64,000 bases of DNA from Streptomyces sp. NBC_01465 (GTDB taxonomy: Bacteria > Actinomycetota > Actinomycetes > Streptomycetales > Streptomycetaceae): assembly GCF_036227325.1 (NCBI RefSeq), contig NZ_CP109467.1, forward strand, positions 3,968,001 through 4,032,000, given 5' to 3'. The notes below the pieces were generated by a model that was not told where the DNA came from, searched no databases, and worked only from the letters and a program-made list of their open reading frames with translations. Below are positions 50,884-59,670 of this stretch, piece after piece. Positions within the stretch are counted from its first letter, which is position 1. Every line of letters starts with the position of its first letter. The translations under genes were made by a program, and so were the position numbers.

Positions 50884-51668
50884 CGGGCCACGACGTCCGC
50901 GACCACGCAGGCGACGTTGTCCGGGGCCCCCGCCTCGTGGGCGAGTGCGATCAGGTCGCGGACCGCCGCGTCGGGGTCGGGGGCCGCGCGCAGCGCGCGC
51001 TCCACGTCGGCGTCCGCGACCACCGCGGAGAGTCCGTCGGAGCAGAGCAGATAGCGGTCGCCCGCCTCCGCGTCGTACAGCTTCAGCTCCGGGGCGGGCG
51101 AGTCCTCGAACCCCAACGCCCTGAGCAGCAGGGCACGTTGGGGGTGCGAGCGGGCCTCGTCCGCCGTGAGCTCGCCGCCGTCGACCATCGCCTGGACCAT
51201 CGTGTGGTCGTGCGTGATCTGGAAGAGGGTGTCGCCGCGCAGGACGTACGCCCGGCTGTCCCCGATGTGCACCAGCGCCAGCTGCGACCCGGTCCAGAGC
51301 ATCGCGGTGAGCGTCGACCCGGAGTCCTCCAGGCCCGCCGCATCGCGGTGCGCTGCGTCGACCGCGTCGCCGAGGGCGTTGAGGAGGTCGCCGGCGCGTA
51401 CGACCTTGGCCCCGTCCGCCTCCAGGACCTTGAGGGCGTTGATGGCGGCGGCGCTCGCGGAGGTCCCGGCGGTTCCGTAGCCGTCGGCGACCGCCAGCAG
51501 GCGTGAGCCCGCGTACGCGGAGTCCTGGTTGGCCGCGCGGACGAGACCGGCGTCGGTGAGGGCGGCGTAGCGGCCTGATTTTGCGCCTAAACCGGCGCCG
51601 CTCTCGCGGAGGTGGCTAGGTAGGTGGGGCTTCTCAATGGCCGCTTGCGGTCCGTTCGGATGCGACAC
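50880..51668 (-). CDS. PP2C-family Ser/Thr phosphatase
   Basis: A 262-residue phosphatase with the PPM core: SGRYAALTDAGLVRAANQDS, VADGYGTAGTSAS, LVHIGDSRAYVLR, LLCSDGLSAVV and the late APDNVACVVADVV. The metal Asp residues are kept, but the usual D-G-M-G-G-H element is D-G-Y-G-T-A-G. The start is uncertain: only GTG codons exist, either here or four codons upstream, and a stem-loop repeat lies just upstream of both. Confidence 0.85.
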   Translation of the reverse strand: MSHPNGPQAAIEKPHLPSHLRESGAGLGAKSGRYAALTDAGLVRAANQDSAYAGSRLLAVADGYGTAGTSASAAAINALKVLEADGAKVVRAGDLLNALGDAVDAAHRDAAGLEDSGSTLTAMLWTGSQLALVHIGDSRAYVLRGDTLFQITHDHTMVQAMVDGGELTADEARSHPQRALLLRALGFEDSPAPELKLYDAEAGDRYLLCSDGLSAVVADADVERALRAAPDPDAAVRDLIALAHEAGAPDNVACVVADVVAR

Positions 51669-51691
51669 CGGAAAGCCCACACCAGCAAGAT

Positions 51692-51825
51692 CCAGCCCGT
51701 CCGGCGATTGAGGACACGCGGCCGAAGGCCGCGTACGGGGGCGCGGGGGCGAAGCCCCCGCCTCACCGGGGCCCGGGGTCCGGGGCGCAGCCCCGGTTTC
51801 GGGAAGGGGCGGGGTGGGGGAGCTC
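51692..51825 (-). repeat. Streptomyces extragenic stem-loop repeat, copy 1
   Basis: Begins with CAGCCCGTCCGGCGATTGAG and contains GCGGCC-GAA-GGCCGC, GGGGGC-GAA-GCCCCC and CCGGGG-CGCA-CCCCGG hairpins, then CGGGAAGGGGCGGGG. The same opening and a GGGGC-GAA-GCCCC hairpin occur at 59.6 kb. It lies between the small membrane-protein gene and the PP2C gene. Confidence 0.8.
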
Positions 51826-51852
51826 GCCTGTGCCCGGCGGAGGCCGCCGGTC

Positions 51853-52257
51853 TCAGTCCTCGTGCGTGTAGTAGACGTAGAACTTCGCCGCCGCCGTGGC
51901 CGCACCGAACGCCGCGCCCAGGCCGACCGAGCGCAGGATGCTGGCCCCGGTCAGCGAGTACAGGAAGCCGAGCGATCCGCCGACGAGCACGCCGAACGCC
52001 GCCGCGCGCAGCTCGCGCGGGAGGCGGTCCTTGACGAGGTAGAGCCCGACCGAGAGCACGATCATGGCGCCGCCGGAGATGAACCCGACCGCGACCTGAC
52101 CGCCGGTGACCGGGCCTCCGTCGCGGAGGTTGAACGCGGCCCAGAATCCGTAGACCGCGCCGATGACGGCGAAGATCGGGAAGGCGATCGCACTGCTGTG
52201 GGGATCGCTCTTCTGGCTCTTCCGGCGTCCGGCCGGTACTGCCGCATGTGCAGCCAT
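51853..52257 (-). CDS. small membrane protein, four helices
   Basis: A 134-residue protein with a basic N-terminus (GRRKSQKSD) and four hydrophobic segments (AFPIFAVIGAVYGFWAAF; VAVGFISGGAMIVLSVGLY; and two more), ending in KFYVYYTHED. Function unknown. GGAAGGGA precedes the ATG. Confidence 0.75.
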   Translation of the reverse strand: MAAHAAVPAGRRKSQKSDPHSSAIAFPIFAVIGAVYGFWAAFNLRDGGPVTGGQVAVGFISGGAMIVLSVGLYLVKDRLPRELRAAAFGVLVGGSLGFLYSLTGASILRSVGLGAAFGAATAAAKFYVYYTHED

Positions 52258-52403
52258 GGCGGAGGGTCCCTTCCACTCGCCCCCTCCCTCCAGAGCACAC
52301 CCGACGGCGGCGTACGGCAACTCGGACGGCGTAAGGACCCCTGCGTCACCGATGTGGCGGCGCCCCGCTCGCGCCCGCCAGCGCGGGCCACTCCCCTGGA
52401 GGG

Positions 52404-53288
52404 ATGCGCCGCCTTCTCTCCGCAGCCCTGACCGTCCTCGTCGTCCTCCTCGTCCCGCTGAGCGCACTGTCCGTCTGGGCGAGCCAGGAGGTCGGGAACA
52501 CCGACCGGTACGTGGCCGCCATGGCGCCGCTCGCCGGCGATCCCGCCGTCCAGGACGTCGTCGCCGACCAGGTCACCGCCCAGGTCATGAAGAACATCGA
52601 CGTCGGCCCGCTCCAGTCGAGCGTCGGCGACCTGGTGCGCCAGGCCGTGATGTCCTTCGCCGGGTCCGACGCCTTCCAGGCCGCCTGGAACACCGTGAAC
52701 CGGGTCGCCCACGCCGCCGTCGACAAGGCGCTGGACAGCGGAACCGGGGACGACGTCACCATCGATCTGGCGCCGGTGACGGAGCGGGTGAAGCAGGAGC
52801 TGTCCGACCAGGGTGTTCCCTTCGCGGACAACATCCCCGTCGAGCACACCGAGGTCACCGTGCTCACCGCGGACAAGCTCGGCGAGCTGCGCGACGGCTA
52901 CCGGTGGCTGCGGATCGCCGGGATCTGGCTGCCGGTGCTGACGCTGGTCCTCGCGGGTCTCGCCGTACTGCTGGCGGTCGCGGGACGCCGTCGGCGCGCT
53001 GTGACGGGGCTCGGGCTCGCCACCGCGCTCGGCGCCGTACTGCTGCTCGTCGGTGTCGCCGTCGCCCGGCCCCTCGCCCTGGACGACCTGCCGGCGGACG
53101 TGAACCGGGCGGCTGCAGGCGCGGTGTACGACGCGCTGACCGGGTTCCTGCGGACGGCGGGCTGGGTGGCGCTCGGCCTCGGGCTCGCGGTGCTGCTCGC
53201 GGCCTGGCTCACCGGGCGGCTGCGGAAGAACAGTTCCCCGCCTGCCGCATCGGTCCGTCCACCGGACCGCGCCCACCTGACGGCCTAA
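52404..53288 (+). CDS. integral membrane protein (paralogue B)
   Basis: A 294-residue protein with helix 1 near the N-terminus, an outside domain with GNTDRYVAAMAPLAGDP and AAHAAVDKAL-type words, then three helices. It corresponds to the 421-residue protein at 45.4 kb without the coiled-coil start and the extra C-terminal helices. Function unknown. GGAGGG precedes the ATG. Confidence 0.78.
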   Translation: MRRLLSAALTVLVVLLVPLSALSVWASQEVGNTDRYVAAMAPLAGDPAVQDVVADQVTAQVMKNIDVGPLQSSVGDLVRQAVMSFAGSDAFQAAWNTVNRVAHAAVDKALDSGTGDDVTIDLAPVTERVKQELSDQGVPFADNIPVEHTEVTVLTADKLGELRDGYRWLRIAGIWLPVLTLVLAGLAVLLAVAGRRRRAVTGLGLATALGAVLLLVGVAVARPLALDDLPADVNRAAAGAVYDALTGFLRTAGWVALGLGLAVLLAAWLTGRLRKNSSPPAASVRPPDRAHLTA

Positions 53289-53363
53289 CAAATTCATTCA
53301 TGTTTGCACCATTACGCGCAGCATGGGAGGAGCAGTACTCGTCACAACCGAGGAGGGTCCACC

Positions 53364-53864
53364 ATGAGCCAACAGGCAGCGCAGCCACCCCGCAGTTCAG
53401 GTTCCGCATGGGCTGCGGGCGGCACGATGTTCGCCGGTGTCCTGATGGTGATCGAAGGCATCATGGGCTTCCTCCAGGGCCTGGTCGCCATCCACAACGA
53501 CGACATCTACACCCGGGTCGGCGACTACATCTACTCGTTCAACCTCACTTCCTGGGGCTGGGTCCACCTGATCGTCGGGGTCCTCGTCGCCGGCACCGGC
53601 TTCGGCATCCTGCTCGGCCAGGAGTGGGCGCGTTTCGTGGGCATCGGGCTGGCCTCGCTCAACATCGTGCTGCAGTTCATGTTCCTGCCGTACCAGCCGA
53701 TCTGGGCCCTGACCACCATCGCGCTCGGCGTCTTCATCGTCTGGGCGCTCGCCACCGACCAGCCGGTGAAGCCGGCGCAGGGCGGGCCGAAGACCCCGCC
53801 GACGCCGCCGCCCGCCTCGGCCGATCAGCCTCTCTGGTCCGACCCGACGAAGCCGGGCGCATGA
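53364..53864 (+). CDS. DUF7144-like small membrane protein
   Basis: A 166-residue protein with four helices (GGTMFAGVLMVIEGIMGFL; GWVHLIVGVLVAGTGFGIL; and two more) and a Pro-rich cytosolic tail (KTPPTPPPAS). It matches the pattern of actinobacterial DUF7144 proteins, function unknown. GAGGAGGG precedes the ATG. The stop overlaps the next ATG. Confidence 0.8.
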   Translation: MSQQAAQPPRSSGSAWAAGGTMFAGVLMVIEGIMGFLQGLVAIHNDDIYTRVGDYIYSFNLTSWGWVHLIVGVLVAGTGFGILLGQEWARFVGIGLASLNIVLQFMFLPYQPIWALTTIALGVFIVWALATDQPVKPAQGGPKTPPTPPPASADQPLWSDPTKPGA

Positions 53865-54334
53865 GGGCCGCGCGCACCGCGGGTGCCCTCTCCGTCGCCG
53901 TACTCGTCGCCCTCTCCGCCACCGCGTGCGGCAGCGACGACACCCCGTCCTCCGTCGCCTCCAAGGCCGGAGACGTGGTGTCGAGCGCAACGGCCAAGGC
54001 AGGAGAGGCAGTTGCCTCCGCCACGGCCGCCGCGTCCTCGAAGATGGCCGAGGTCAAGGACGGCGTCGACGCCAAGGACGACGTGAAGGCCGGCGACACG
54101 AAGACCGACGGCGACCGGTCCACGGCGGAGATCACCGCCACCAACGGCACCGACAAGACCGTCGACTACACGGTCACGGTCAACTTCAAGGACAAGGGCG
54201 GAAACCTGCTCGACGTCGTCGTCATGAACATCGACGGCGTGGAAGCGGGCAAGTCCAAGTCCGGTACGGCGCGCAGCAATCGCGACCTGGGCGGCGACGC
54301 CACCGCCGAGGTGGGACAGGCTTTGCGTCATTGA
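53861..54334 (+). CDS. FxLYD-like lipoprotein
   Basis: A 157-residue lipoprotein. The lipobox LSATAC is near residue 20, then an Ala/Ser/Lys-rich helical linker and a C-terminal immunoglobulin-like FxLYD-type domain (AEITATNGTDKTVDYTVTVN, then MNIDGVEAGKSKSG). Translationally coupled to the small membrane-protein gene. Likely anchored outside. Confidence 0.8.
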   Translation: MRAARTAGALSVAVLVALSATACGSDDTPSSVASKAGDVVSSATAKAGEAVASATAAASSKMAEVKDGVDAKDDVKAGDTKTDGDRSTAEITATNGTDKTVDYTVTVNFKDKGGNLLDVVVMNIDGVEAGKSKSGTARSNRDLGGDATAEVGQALRH

Positions 54335-54415
54335 TGGGCAACCAGGGGACACCCGGCGCCGTCTTTGAGGGAGGATTCGGGCATCCGGCCGTGAGCCCGA
54401 GTGGGGGGGTGTCCC

Positions 54416-55453
54416 TTGGACGCTGTGGACAGCCTGGGGAGACCCGGCACAGCGGATACGGAGTATGACGAGGACCGGCCGCCGTCGCGGCGTTCGTGGT
54501 GGCGGCTGATGCTTGCGTGGATCGCGGGTCTGATCCTGCTCGGGGTGAGCGCCGTCCTGGTGTGCCGGGCCCTCGACACCGACGCGATCACTCCCGTACC
54601 GCAGATCCTGGCGTTCCTGCCGTGGCTCCTCGCCCCGGCGGCCTTCGCCCTGCTGCTCGCCGGGTTCGCGCGGTGGTGGACGGGGCTGGTGTGGGCGGTG
54701 CTCGCGCTGGCGGCGCTGGGCTGGTTCCTGCGGCCGTACGGTCCCGGCGCCGGCTCCGTCCAGCCGAGCGGCCCCCTCCTGCAGAACGTCAAGGTCCTCA
54801 CCGCGAACCTGCAGTTCGGGCGGGCCACCGACGCGCTGCTCGCCACGATCCGCAGCGAGAAACCCGACATCGTCTTCGTCGAGGAGTGCGCCTTCGTGTG
54901 CGCGGACGCCCTCGCCGCGGACCTGCCGCGCAGCCAGTACCCGTACCGGAACGTGGTCCGCAAGGACGGCTCGCAGGGGTCCGCGATCCTCTCCGCGTTC
55001 CCGCTGAAGGACGCCAACACCATCGAGTCCGACATGGCGATGCCGGGCGCGGTGGCGGAGATCCACGGGGTGTCCGTACGGCTGCAGCTCGCGCATCCGA
55101 TGCCACCGTTGCCGGACCAAGTGCCTTTGTGGAAGCGGGAGATGGGCAAGTTGCGGAGCTTCGCGGCCGCGGCGCCTGCGCAGGCCACCATCGTGGCGGG
55201 GGACTTCAACGCCGGGCAGGACCATGCGGCGTTCCGTGCCGTGCTCGACGACGGGAAGCTCCACGACAGTGCGCGGATCGCGGGGAAGTCCCGTACGTGG
55301 TCATGGCCTGCGGAGAGCGGGCGGCTGCTGCGTACGCAGATCGACCATGTGCTGGTGAGCGAGGACTTCCAGGTGAAGTCGGCGCGTTTCGTCACGCTGG
55401 ACGGGTCGGACCACCGGGGGCTCGTCGTCGAACTAGGGCTGCATGCGCGGTAG
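54416..55453 (+). CDS. membrane-anchored endonuclease/exonuclease/phosphatase-family protein
   Basis: A 345-residue protein with an N-terminal cytosolic piece, three helices and an extracytoplasmic EEP domain: TANLQFG (metal Asn), VFVEE (Glu), VAGDFNAGQDH (Asp/Asn), IDHVLV and SDHRGLVVEL (catalytic Asp-His). It may act on phosphodiesters or lipids outside the cell. TTG start, behind GGGGGGGTG. Confidence 0.85.
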   Translation: MDAVDSLGRPGTADTEYDEDRPPSRRSWWRLMLAWIAGLILLGVSAVLVCRALDTDAITPVPQILAFLPWLLAPAAFALLLAGFARWWTGLVWAVLALAALGWFLRPYGPGAGSVQPSGPLLQNVKVLTANLQFGRATDALLATIRSEKPDIVFVEECAFVCADALAADLPRSQYPYRNVVRKDGSQGSAILSAFPLKDANTIESDMAMPGAVAEIHGVSVRLQLAHPMPPLPDQVPLWKREMGKLRSFAAAAPAQATIVAGDFNAGQDHAAFRAVLDDGKLHDSARIAGKSRTWSWPAESGRLLRTQIDHVLVSEDFQVKSARFVTLDGSDHRGLVVELGLHAR

Positions 55454-55921
55454 TTACAGAGCGGGCGTGTAGCGGCGGCGTACCGCGTGCAGTCTGCGCA
55501 TCTGGTCCTCGAAGGCGTACGGATCCGCCTGCCCGGCCCAGGGCAGCGGAAGCCGGACCTCCTCGCCGTTGCGCAGCCGGACGTCGACGCGGAGGTTGGG
55601 GACCTTGCGGCGCTTGTCGCGGGGCATCACCTGGATCGACTCCAGGCGAACGATCTCGTCCCACTCCAGGCGGTGCCAGCGCAGTACCGTGCGGTACCGC
55701 AGCCCGTCCGGGCCCGCCTCCACGCGGCGCAGGAGGAAGCCGAACGCCGAGCCGACGGCCGTGCCGCCGATGACCACGGCGTACGCCGACCACTGACTGC
55801 CGTCCGGGGCGCCGAGACCTGCCGCGGCCCCTGCCCCGACTGCGACCAGCCCGGCCAGCGCGTGGATCCATCGTGCGGTCGCCCCGCCGTAGCGGAGGGT
55901 GAACTCGTCATTGCCTGCCAC
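55454..55921 (-). CDS. PH-domain-like membrane protein
   Basis: A 155-residue protein with two helices (WIHALAGLVAVGAGAAAG and SAYAVVIGGTAVGSAFGFLL) followed by a bacterial PH-like domain (GLRYRTVLRWHRLEWDEIVR; VRLRNGEEVRLPLPW). An earlier in-frame ATG would overlap the start of the divergent FUSC gene, so the internal GTG is used. Function unknown. Confidence 0.7.
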   Translation of the reverse strand: MAGNDEFTLRYGGATARWIHALAGLVAVGAGAAAGLGAPDGSQWSAYAVVIGGTAVGSAFGFLLRRVEAGPDGLRYRTVLRWHRLEWDEIVRLESIQVMPRDKRRKVPNLRVDVRLRNGEEVRLPLPWAGQADPYAFEDQMRRLHAVRRRYTPAL

Positions 55922-55985
55922 GCTCGTGATGCTGCCACCGGCCCGCTCCCGGGCGTAGATCCCTGCAGGTCGTACTTTGGTGACC

Positions 55986-57905
55986 ATGCTCACACCACCC
56001 GCGTGGCTGCTCAGAGGCCTGCGACCGCAGCCCGCGCCCATCCCCTGGGCGGCCGTCGTCCGCGCCTCGATCGCGATGGCCGCACCGATCGCCGTCGGGC
56101 TCGCGACCGGGCAGGTCGTGTACGGGGCGCTCGTCTCGATGGGCGCGCTGTCGGGGGTGATCGGCGACACGGCCGACGCGTACCGGATGCGGATCTTCAA
56201 CATCGCCGTACCGCAGCTCTTCGGGGCGATCGGGGTGATGGCGGGGACGCAGGTCTACGGGCAGGGGTGGGTCGCGGTCGGCGTGCTGACGCTGGTCGCG
56301 CTCGTCTCCGGGATGATGTCGACGATCGGGGCGGTGGCGTCCGTGTCCGGGCTGCTGCTCCTGCTCAACTCGGTGGTGGGGGCCGGGCTCCCGATGCCAG
56401 GGCCCTGGTGGAAGGCGCCGCTTCTGCTGACGCTCGGCGGGGCGCTGGTGCTGGTACTGGCCCTGCTGGGCTGGCCGTGGCGCGGGCGCGTACCGGAGCG
56501 GGAGGCGGTCGCGGCGACGTACCGCAGCGCGGCGGAGCTCTACGCGGCGGCGGGCACGGACGCGTACCCGGAGCGGCGGCGGGATGTGACGCGGGCCCTC
56601 GACACGGCCTACGACCTGATCCTGGCCCGGCGCACGCGCGAACACGGCCGGAGCGGGCCGCTGGTGCGGCTGCTCGCGCAGCTCAATGTGGTCATTCCGC
56701 TGGTGGAGGCGGCGGCTGCGGCGCATCTGTACGGGAAGGCTTCGCGGCGACCTGAAATTGCTTCTGCTGTACGGGAGTTGGCGTCTGCGGTGTCGGAGGG
56801 TCGGACCGGTCACATCGACCTGGAGCTGCCCGAGCCGCAGGGTCCCGCCGACCGGGCGGTGGAGACGGCGCTGCGGCATGCGGCGGGGGTGGTGCACGAC
56901 GGCGATCCCGACCCGTACAACATCGACGACCGGCTCGGCCGGCCCGCCGCCCTGCGCGTCCGCGCCCGCCGCGCCGCCCGCAACGTCCTGCTCTCCGAGG
57001 CCTCCTGGCGGTACGGGCTGCGCCTCGCGCTCTGCATCGGGCTCGCGCAGGCGCTGGTCTCGCTGGTGCCGGTGCCGCGCTCGTACTGGGTCGCCCTCAC
57101 CGTCACCTTCGTCCTCAAGCCCGACTTCGGTTCGGTCTTCTCGCGGGCCGTGATGCGCGCCCTGGGCACGGCAGCCGGCCTGGTGGTCGCGGCGGTCGTG
57201 CTGTCGGCGGTCCCGCGCGGGTGGTGGGACGTGCCCGTGATGGTGGTGCTCGCGGCGCTCATCCCGGCGTTCTCGGCAAAGGGGTACGCCTTCCAGACCG
57301 CGGCCATCACCCCGGTGATCCTGCTGCTCTCCGACCAGCTCAACCACATGGGGTACGGACTGGTCCTGCCGCGCCTCCTCGACAGCCTCATCGGCTGCGC
57401 GATCGCCCTGGTGGCGGGCTACTTGCTCTGGCCGGAGAGCTGGCACACGAGGATCGGCGACCGGCTCGCGGACGCGGTCGCGGACACCGCGCGCTATGTG
57501 GACTGCGCGTTCGGCCAGTCCGAGGACCAGATGCAGCGGGTGAGGCTGCGCCGCCGCCTCTACCGCGATCTGTCCGTCGTGCGCTCCGAATTCCAGCGGG
57601 CACTGACCGAGCCGCCGCCCACGGGGAGGCGGGCGGCGGCCTGGTGGCCCCTGGTGGTGGCGGTCGAGCGGATCGTGGACGCCACGACGGCGGCCCGGGT
57701 CCGCGTCAGCCACGGGGCGCAGGCCCCGCAACCGTACGAGACGGACGAAATCGCCGCCCAGCTACGGGAGTTGGCGGACGGCCTGCGCTCCAGCGAGACG
57801 CTGGTGGAGGTGGTCACCCACCTCGGCGGGGACGAGGAAGGGGTCCTCGCCCCGCTGAGGCAGGAGGTCACGGCGGCGCGGGCGATCGCGTCGCCGCAGC
57901 CCTGA
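55986..57905 (+). CDS. FUSC-family membrane protein (aromatic acid exporter-like)
   Basis: A 639-residue protein with two blocks of about six helices, each followed by a cytosolic helical region; the second block includes SYWVALTVTFVLKPDFGSVF. This is the FUSC/AaeB-like layout. Possibly exports aromatic acids. A TANNNT -10 (TACTTT) ends seven bases before the ATG, so the mRNA may be leaderless. Confidence 0.88.
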   Translation: MLTPPAWLLRGLRPQPAPIPWAAVVRASIAMAAPIAVGLATGQVVYGALVSMGALSGVIGDTADAYRMRIFNIAVPQLFGAIGVMAGTQVYGQGWVAVGVLTLVALVSGMMSTIGAVASVSGLLLLLNSVVGAGLPMPGPWWKAPLLLTLGGALVLVLALLGWPWRGRVPEREAVAATYRSAAELYAAAGTDAYPERRRDVTRALDTAYDLILARRTREHGRSGPLVRLLAQLNVVIPLVEAAAAAHLYGKASRRPEIASAVRELASAVSEGRTGHIDLELPEPQGPADRAVETALRHAAGVVHDGDPDPYNIDDRLGRPAALRVRARRAARNVLLSEASWRYGLRLALCIGLAQALVSLVPVPRSYWVALTVTFVLKPDFGSVFSRAVMRALGTAAGLVVAAVVLSAVPRGWWDVPVMVVLAALIPAFSAKGYAFQTAAITPVILLLSDQLNHMGYGLVLPRLLDSLIGCAIALVAGYLLWPESWHTRIGDRLADAVADTARYVDCAFGQSEDQMQRVRLRRRLYRDLSVVRSEFQRALTEPPPTGRRAAAWWPLVVAVERIVDATTAARVRVSHGAQAPQPYETDEIAAQLRELADGLRSSETLVEVVTHLGGDEEGVLAPLRQEVTAARAIASPQP

Positions 57906-57916
57906 CCTGACTTCGG

Positions 57917-58561
57917 CTACTTCGCGGCGAGCGCCTTGTGCAGCGCCTTGGCGAACCCGTTCTGCCAGAGCGAGTCGACGTTGGCGCGCTCCTGGGCGTC
58001 CGGGTACTCGTTGGTGCAGGACGGTCCGGGACCGCCGCCCGACATCAACTCACTGCAGGGGCCCTCGTAGTGGTCGGGCAGGCCGAGGACGTGGCCGGTC
58101 TCGTGGGCCACGACGCGGGTGGAGTCGTACTCCTGGTTCTGCGCGTAGTCCAGGAAGATGTAGCCGCTGCCGTGGCCGTCCGTGGAGGCGTACGAGCCCT
58201 GTGGGTCGTTCCCTTCGTAGTACGCGAAGTCTCCGCCGCCCGAGCCCGACTGGAGCTTGACGTTGGAGACGGAGGAGTTCCAGATCTGGGCCGCGGCCGA
58301 TATCTCGCCCGCGAAGCTGGGCGCCTGCGAGGCGTCGTAGACGACGGTGACGGAGGCGGCGCCCGGGTGGGCGGCCTGCTTCTTGGCGACGGACTTCATG
58401 ACCGCTTCGAAGAAGGCCTTGTTGCCGGCCGACTCCTGCTTCGATCCGATGTAGTTGGCTGCGGTGTGGGGGGCCGCTGCCTGTGCGGGAACTGCGGTGC
58501 CGAGAGCAGCGGCAAGGCCGAGGCCGAGCACTGCGGAGAGTGCGGTGTTGCGGTGCTTCAT
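57917..58561 (-). CDS. snpA: snapalysin, secreted M7 metalloprotease
   Basis: A 214-residue secreted protease. The signal peptide ends near A-Q-A. The M7 zinc motif is [13 protein letters not shown] with H153, E154, H157 and D163. Two Cys pairs near the end ([14 protein letters not shown]) form disulfides. Snapalysins hydrolyse milk casein and are controlled by the divergent LysR-type SnpR. Confidence 0.95.
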   Translation of the reverse strand: MKHRNTALSAVLGLGLAAALGTAVPAQAAAPHTAANYIGSKQESAGNKAFFEAVMKSVAKKQAAHPGAASVTVVYDASQAPSFAGEISAAAQIWNSSVSNVKLQSGSGGGDFAYYEGNDPQGSYASTDGHGSGYIFLDYAQNQEYDSTRVVAHETGHVLGLPDHYEGPCSELMSGGGPGPSCTNEYPDAQERANVDSLWQNGFAKALHKALAAK

Positions 58562-58663
58562 GTGGGGGGCTCCTACTCGTCCGGCGAACTGGGTTCGCTG
58601 GGGAACGGTTCGGTACCGGTGAGTGTGGGGCGCCCGAGACCCGTGTGAATAATGCCGACTGGC

Positions 58664-58680
58664 GATAACTTCGTTCTATC
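58664..58680. promoter_or_regulatory. LysR-type operator for snpA/snpR
   Basis: GATA-N9-TATC, a dyad of the T-N11-A class, lies between the divergent snpA and LysR-regulator genes, 55 bp upstream of the regulator start. It fits binding of the LysR regulator and joint control of both genes. Confidence 0.6.
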
Positions 58681-58734
58681 AGGGGGGATTTGGCACTCTG
58701 GTACGCCTCCCGGGACCGTCCTACGCTCCCGTGC

Positions 58735-59637
58735 ATGGACCTCGAAGTGCGGCATCTCCGCGCACTGTGCGCCATCGCCGACACCGGCAGCCTGCACAAG
58801 GCCGCGCGCACCCTGGGGATGAGCCAGCCCTCGCTGACCACCCAGCTCCGCCGTATCGAGAACGCACTCGGCGGCCTCCTCTTCTCCCGTACGCGTACCG
58901 GCTGCAGCCCGACTCCGCTCGGCCGCTCGGTCCTCACGCGGGCGCGCCCGCTGGTGGCCGAGATGCGCGTACTGGTGACGGAGGCGCGGTCGGCGGCGGC
59001 GCGTGCGACGGGCCCCCGGCTGCGGATCGGCTCGACGGCGAACCGGGCGATCCCGCTCTGGCTGAGACGCCTCAGAACCCGGCTCCCGGGAACGGAGACG
59101 ACGCTGCACATGGACGTGTCGGCGACGGCGCTGCTGCGGCTGGTCGCGGCGGGGGAGCTGGATGTCGCCTTCGTACACGAGGTGGAGGGAAGTCCGCTGC
59201 GGGTGCCGGAGGGCCTGGAGGTACGGGTCCTGGTGGAGCGCGAGCCGCAGTACGTCTCGCTCTCCCCGGCGCATCCGGCGGCCGCGCACCCGGCCGTCGA
59301 CCTGGCGGACCTGGCCGACGACCTGTGGATGGTGGACCCGACGGTGGACGGGGAGGCGGACGGACTGCGGCGGGTGCTGCAGGCGGCGGGGATCAACCCG
59401 CGGATGCTGCACGGGGATTACCTGACGGCGTTCCAGCTGGTGGCGACGGGCGAGGTGGTGGCCCCGTGCCAGCCGACGTCGACGCCGCGGCACGATGTGG
59501 CGGTACGGCCGATGGTGGGGGACCCGCTGGCGGTGCGACTGCTGGTGGCGGGGCGGGCGGGGGCGGCGGAACTGGGGGCGGCGTACGAGGAGTTGGCGGC
59601 GGCGTATACGGAGATCTCAAGCCCGTCCGGCGCTTGA
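58735..59637 (+). CDS. snpR: LysR-family regulator of snapalysin
   Basis: A 300-residue regulator. The N-terminal helix-turn-helix (TGSLHKAARTLGMSQPSLT) is followed by a LysR substrate domain. Divergence from snpA matches the known SnpR activator arrangement. Its last residues (S-S-P-S-G-A and stop) are encoded by the start of an extragenic stem-loop repeat, so the original C-terminus may have been altered. Confidence 0.9.
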   Translation: MDLEVRHLRALCAIADTGSLHKAARTLGMSQPSLTTQLRRIENALGGLLFSRTRTGCSPTPLGRSVLTRARPLVAEMRVLVTEARSAAARATGPRLRIGSTANRAIPLWLRRLRTRLPGTETTLHMDVSATALLRLVAAGELDVAFVHEVEGSPLRVPEGLEVRVLVEREPQYVSLSPAHPAAAHPAVDLADLADDLWMVDPTVDGEADGLRRVLQAAGINPRMLHGDYLTAFQLVATGEVVAPCQPTSTPRHDVAVRPMVGDPLAVRLLVAGRAGAAELGAAYEELAAAYTEISSPSGA

Positions 59638-59670
59638 GGACAAGGGACACGTGGGGCGAAGCCCCCGCCT
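59619..59670 (+). repeat. Streptomyces extragenic stem-loop repeat, copy 2
   Basis: AAGCCCGTCCGGCGCTTGAG, then the hairpin GGGGC-GAA-GCCCC (59653-59665). It matches the opening and one hairpin of copy 1 at 51.7 kb but is shorter. It forms the end of the LysR gene and reaches the stop of the convergent FtsX-type permease gene. Confidence 0.8.
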
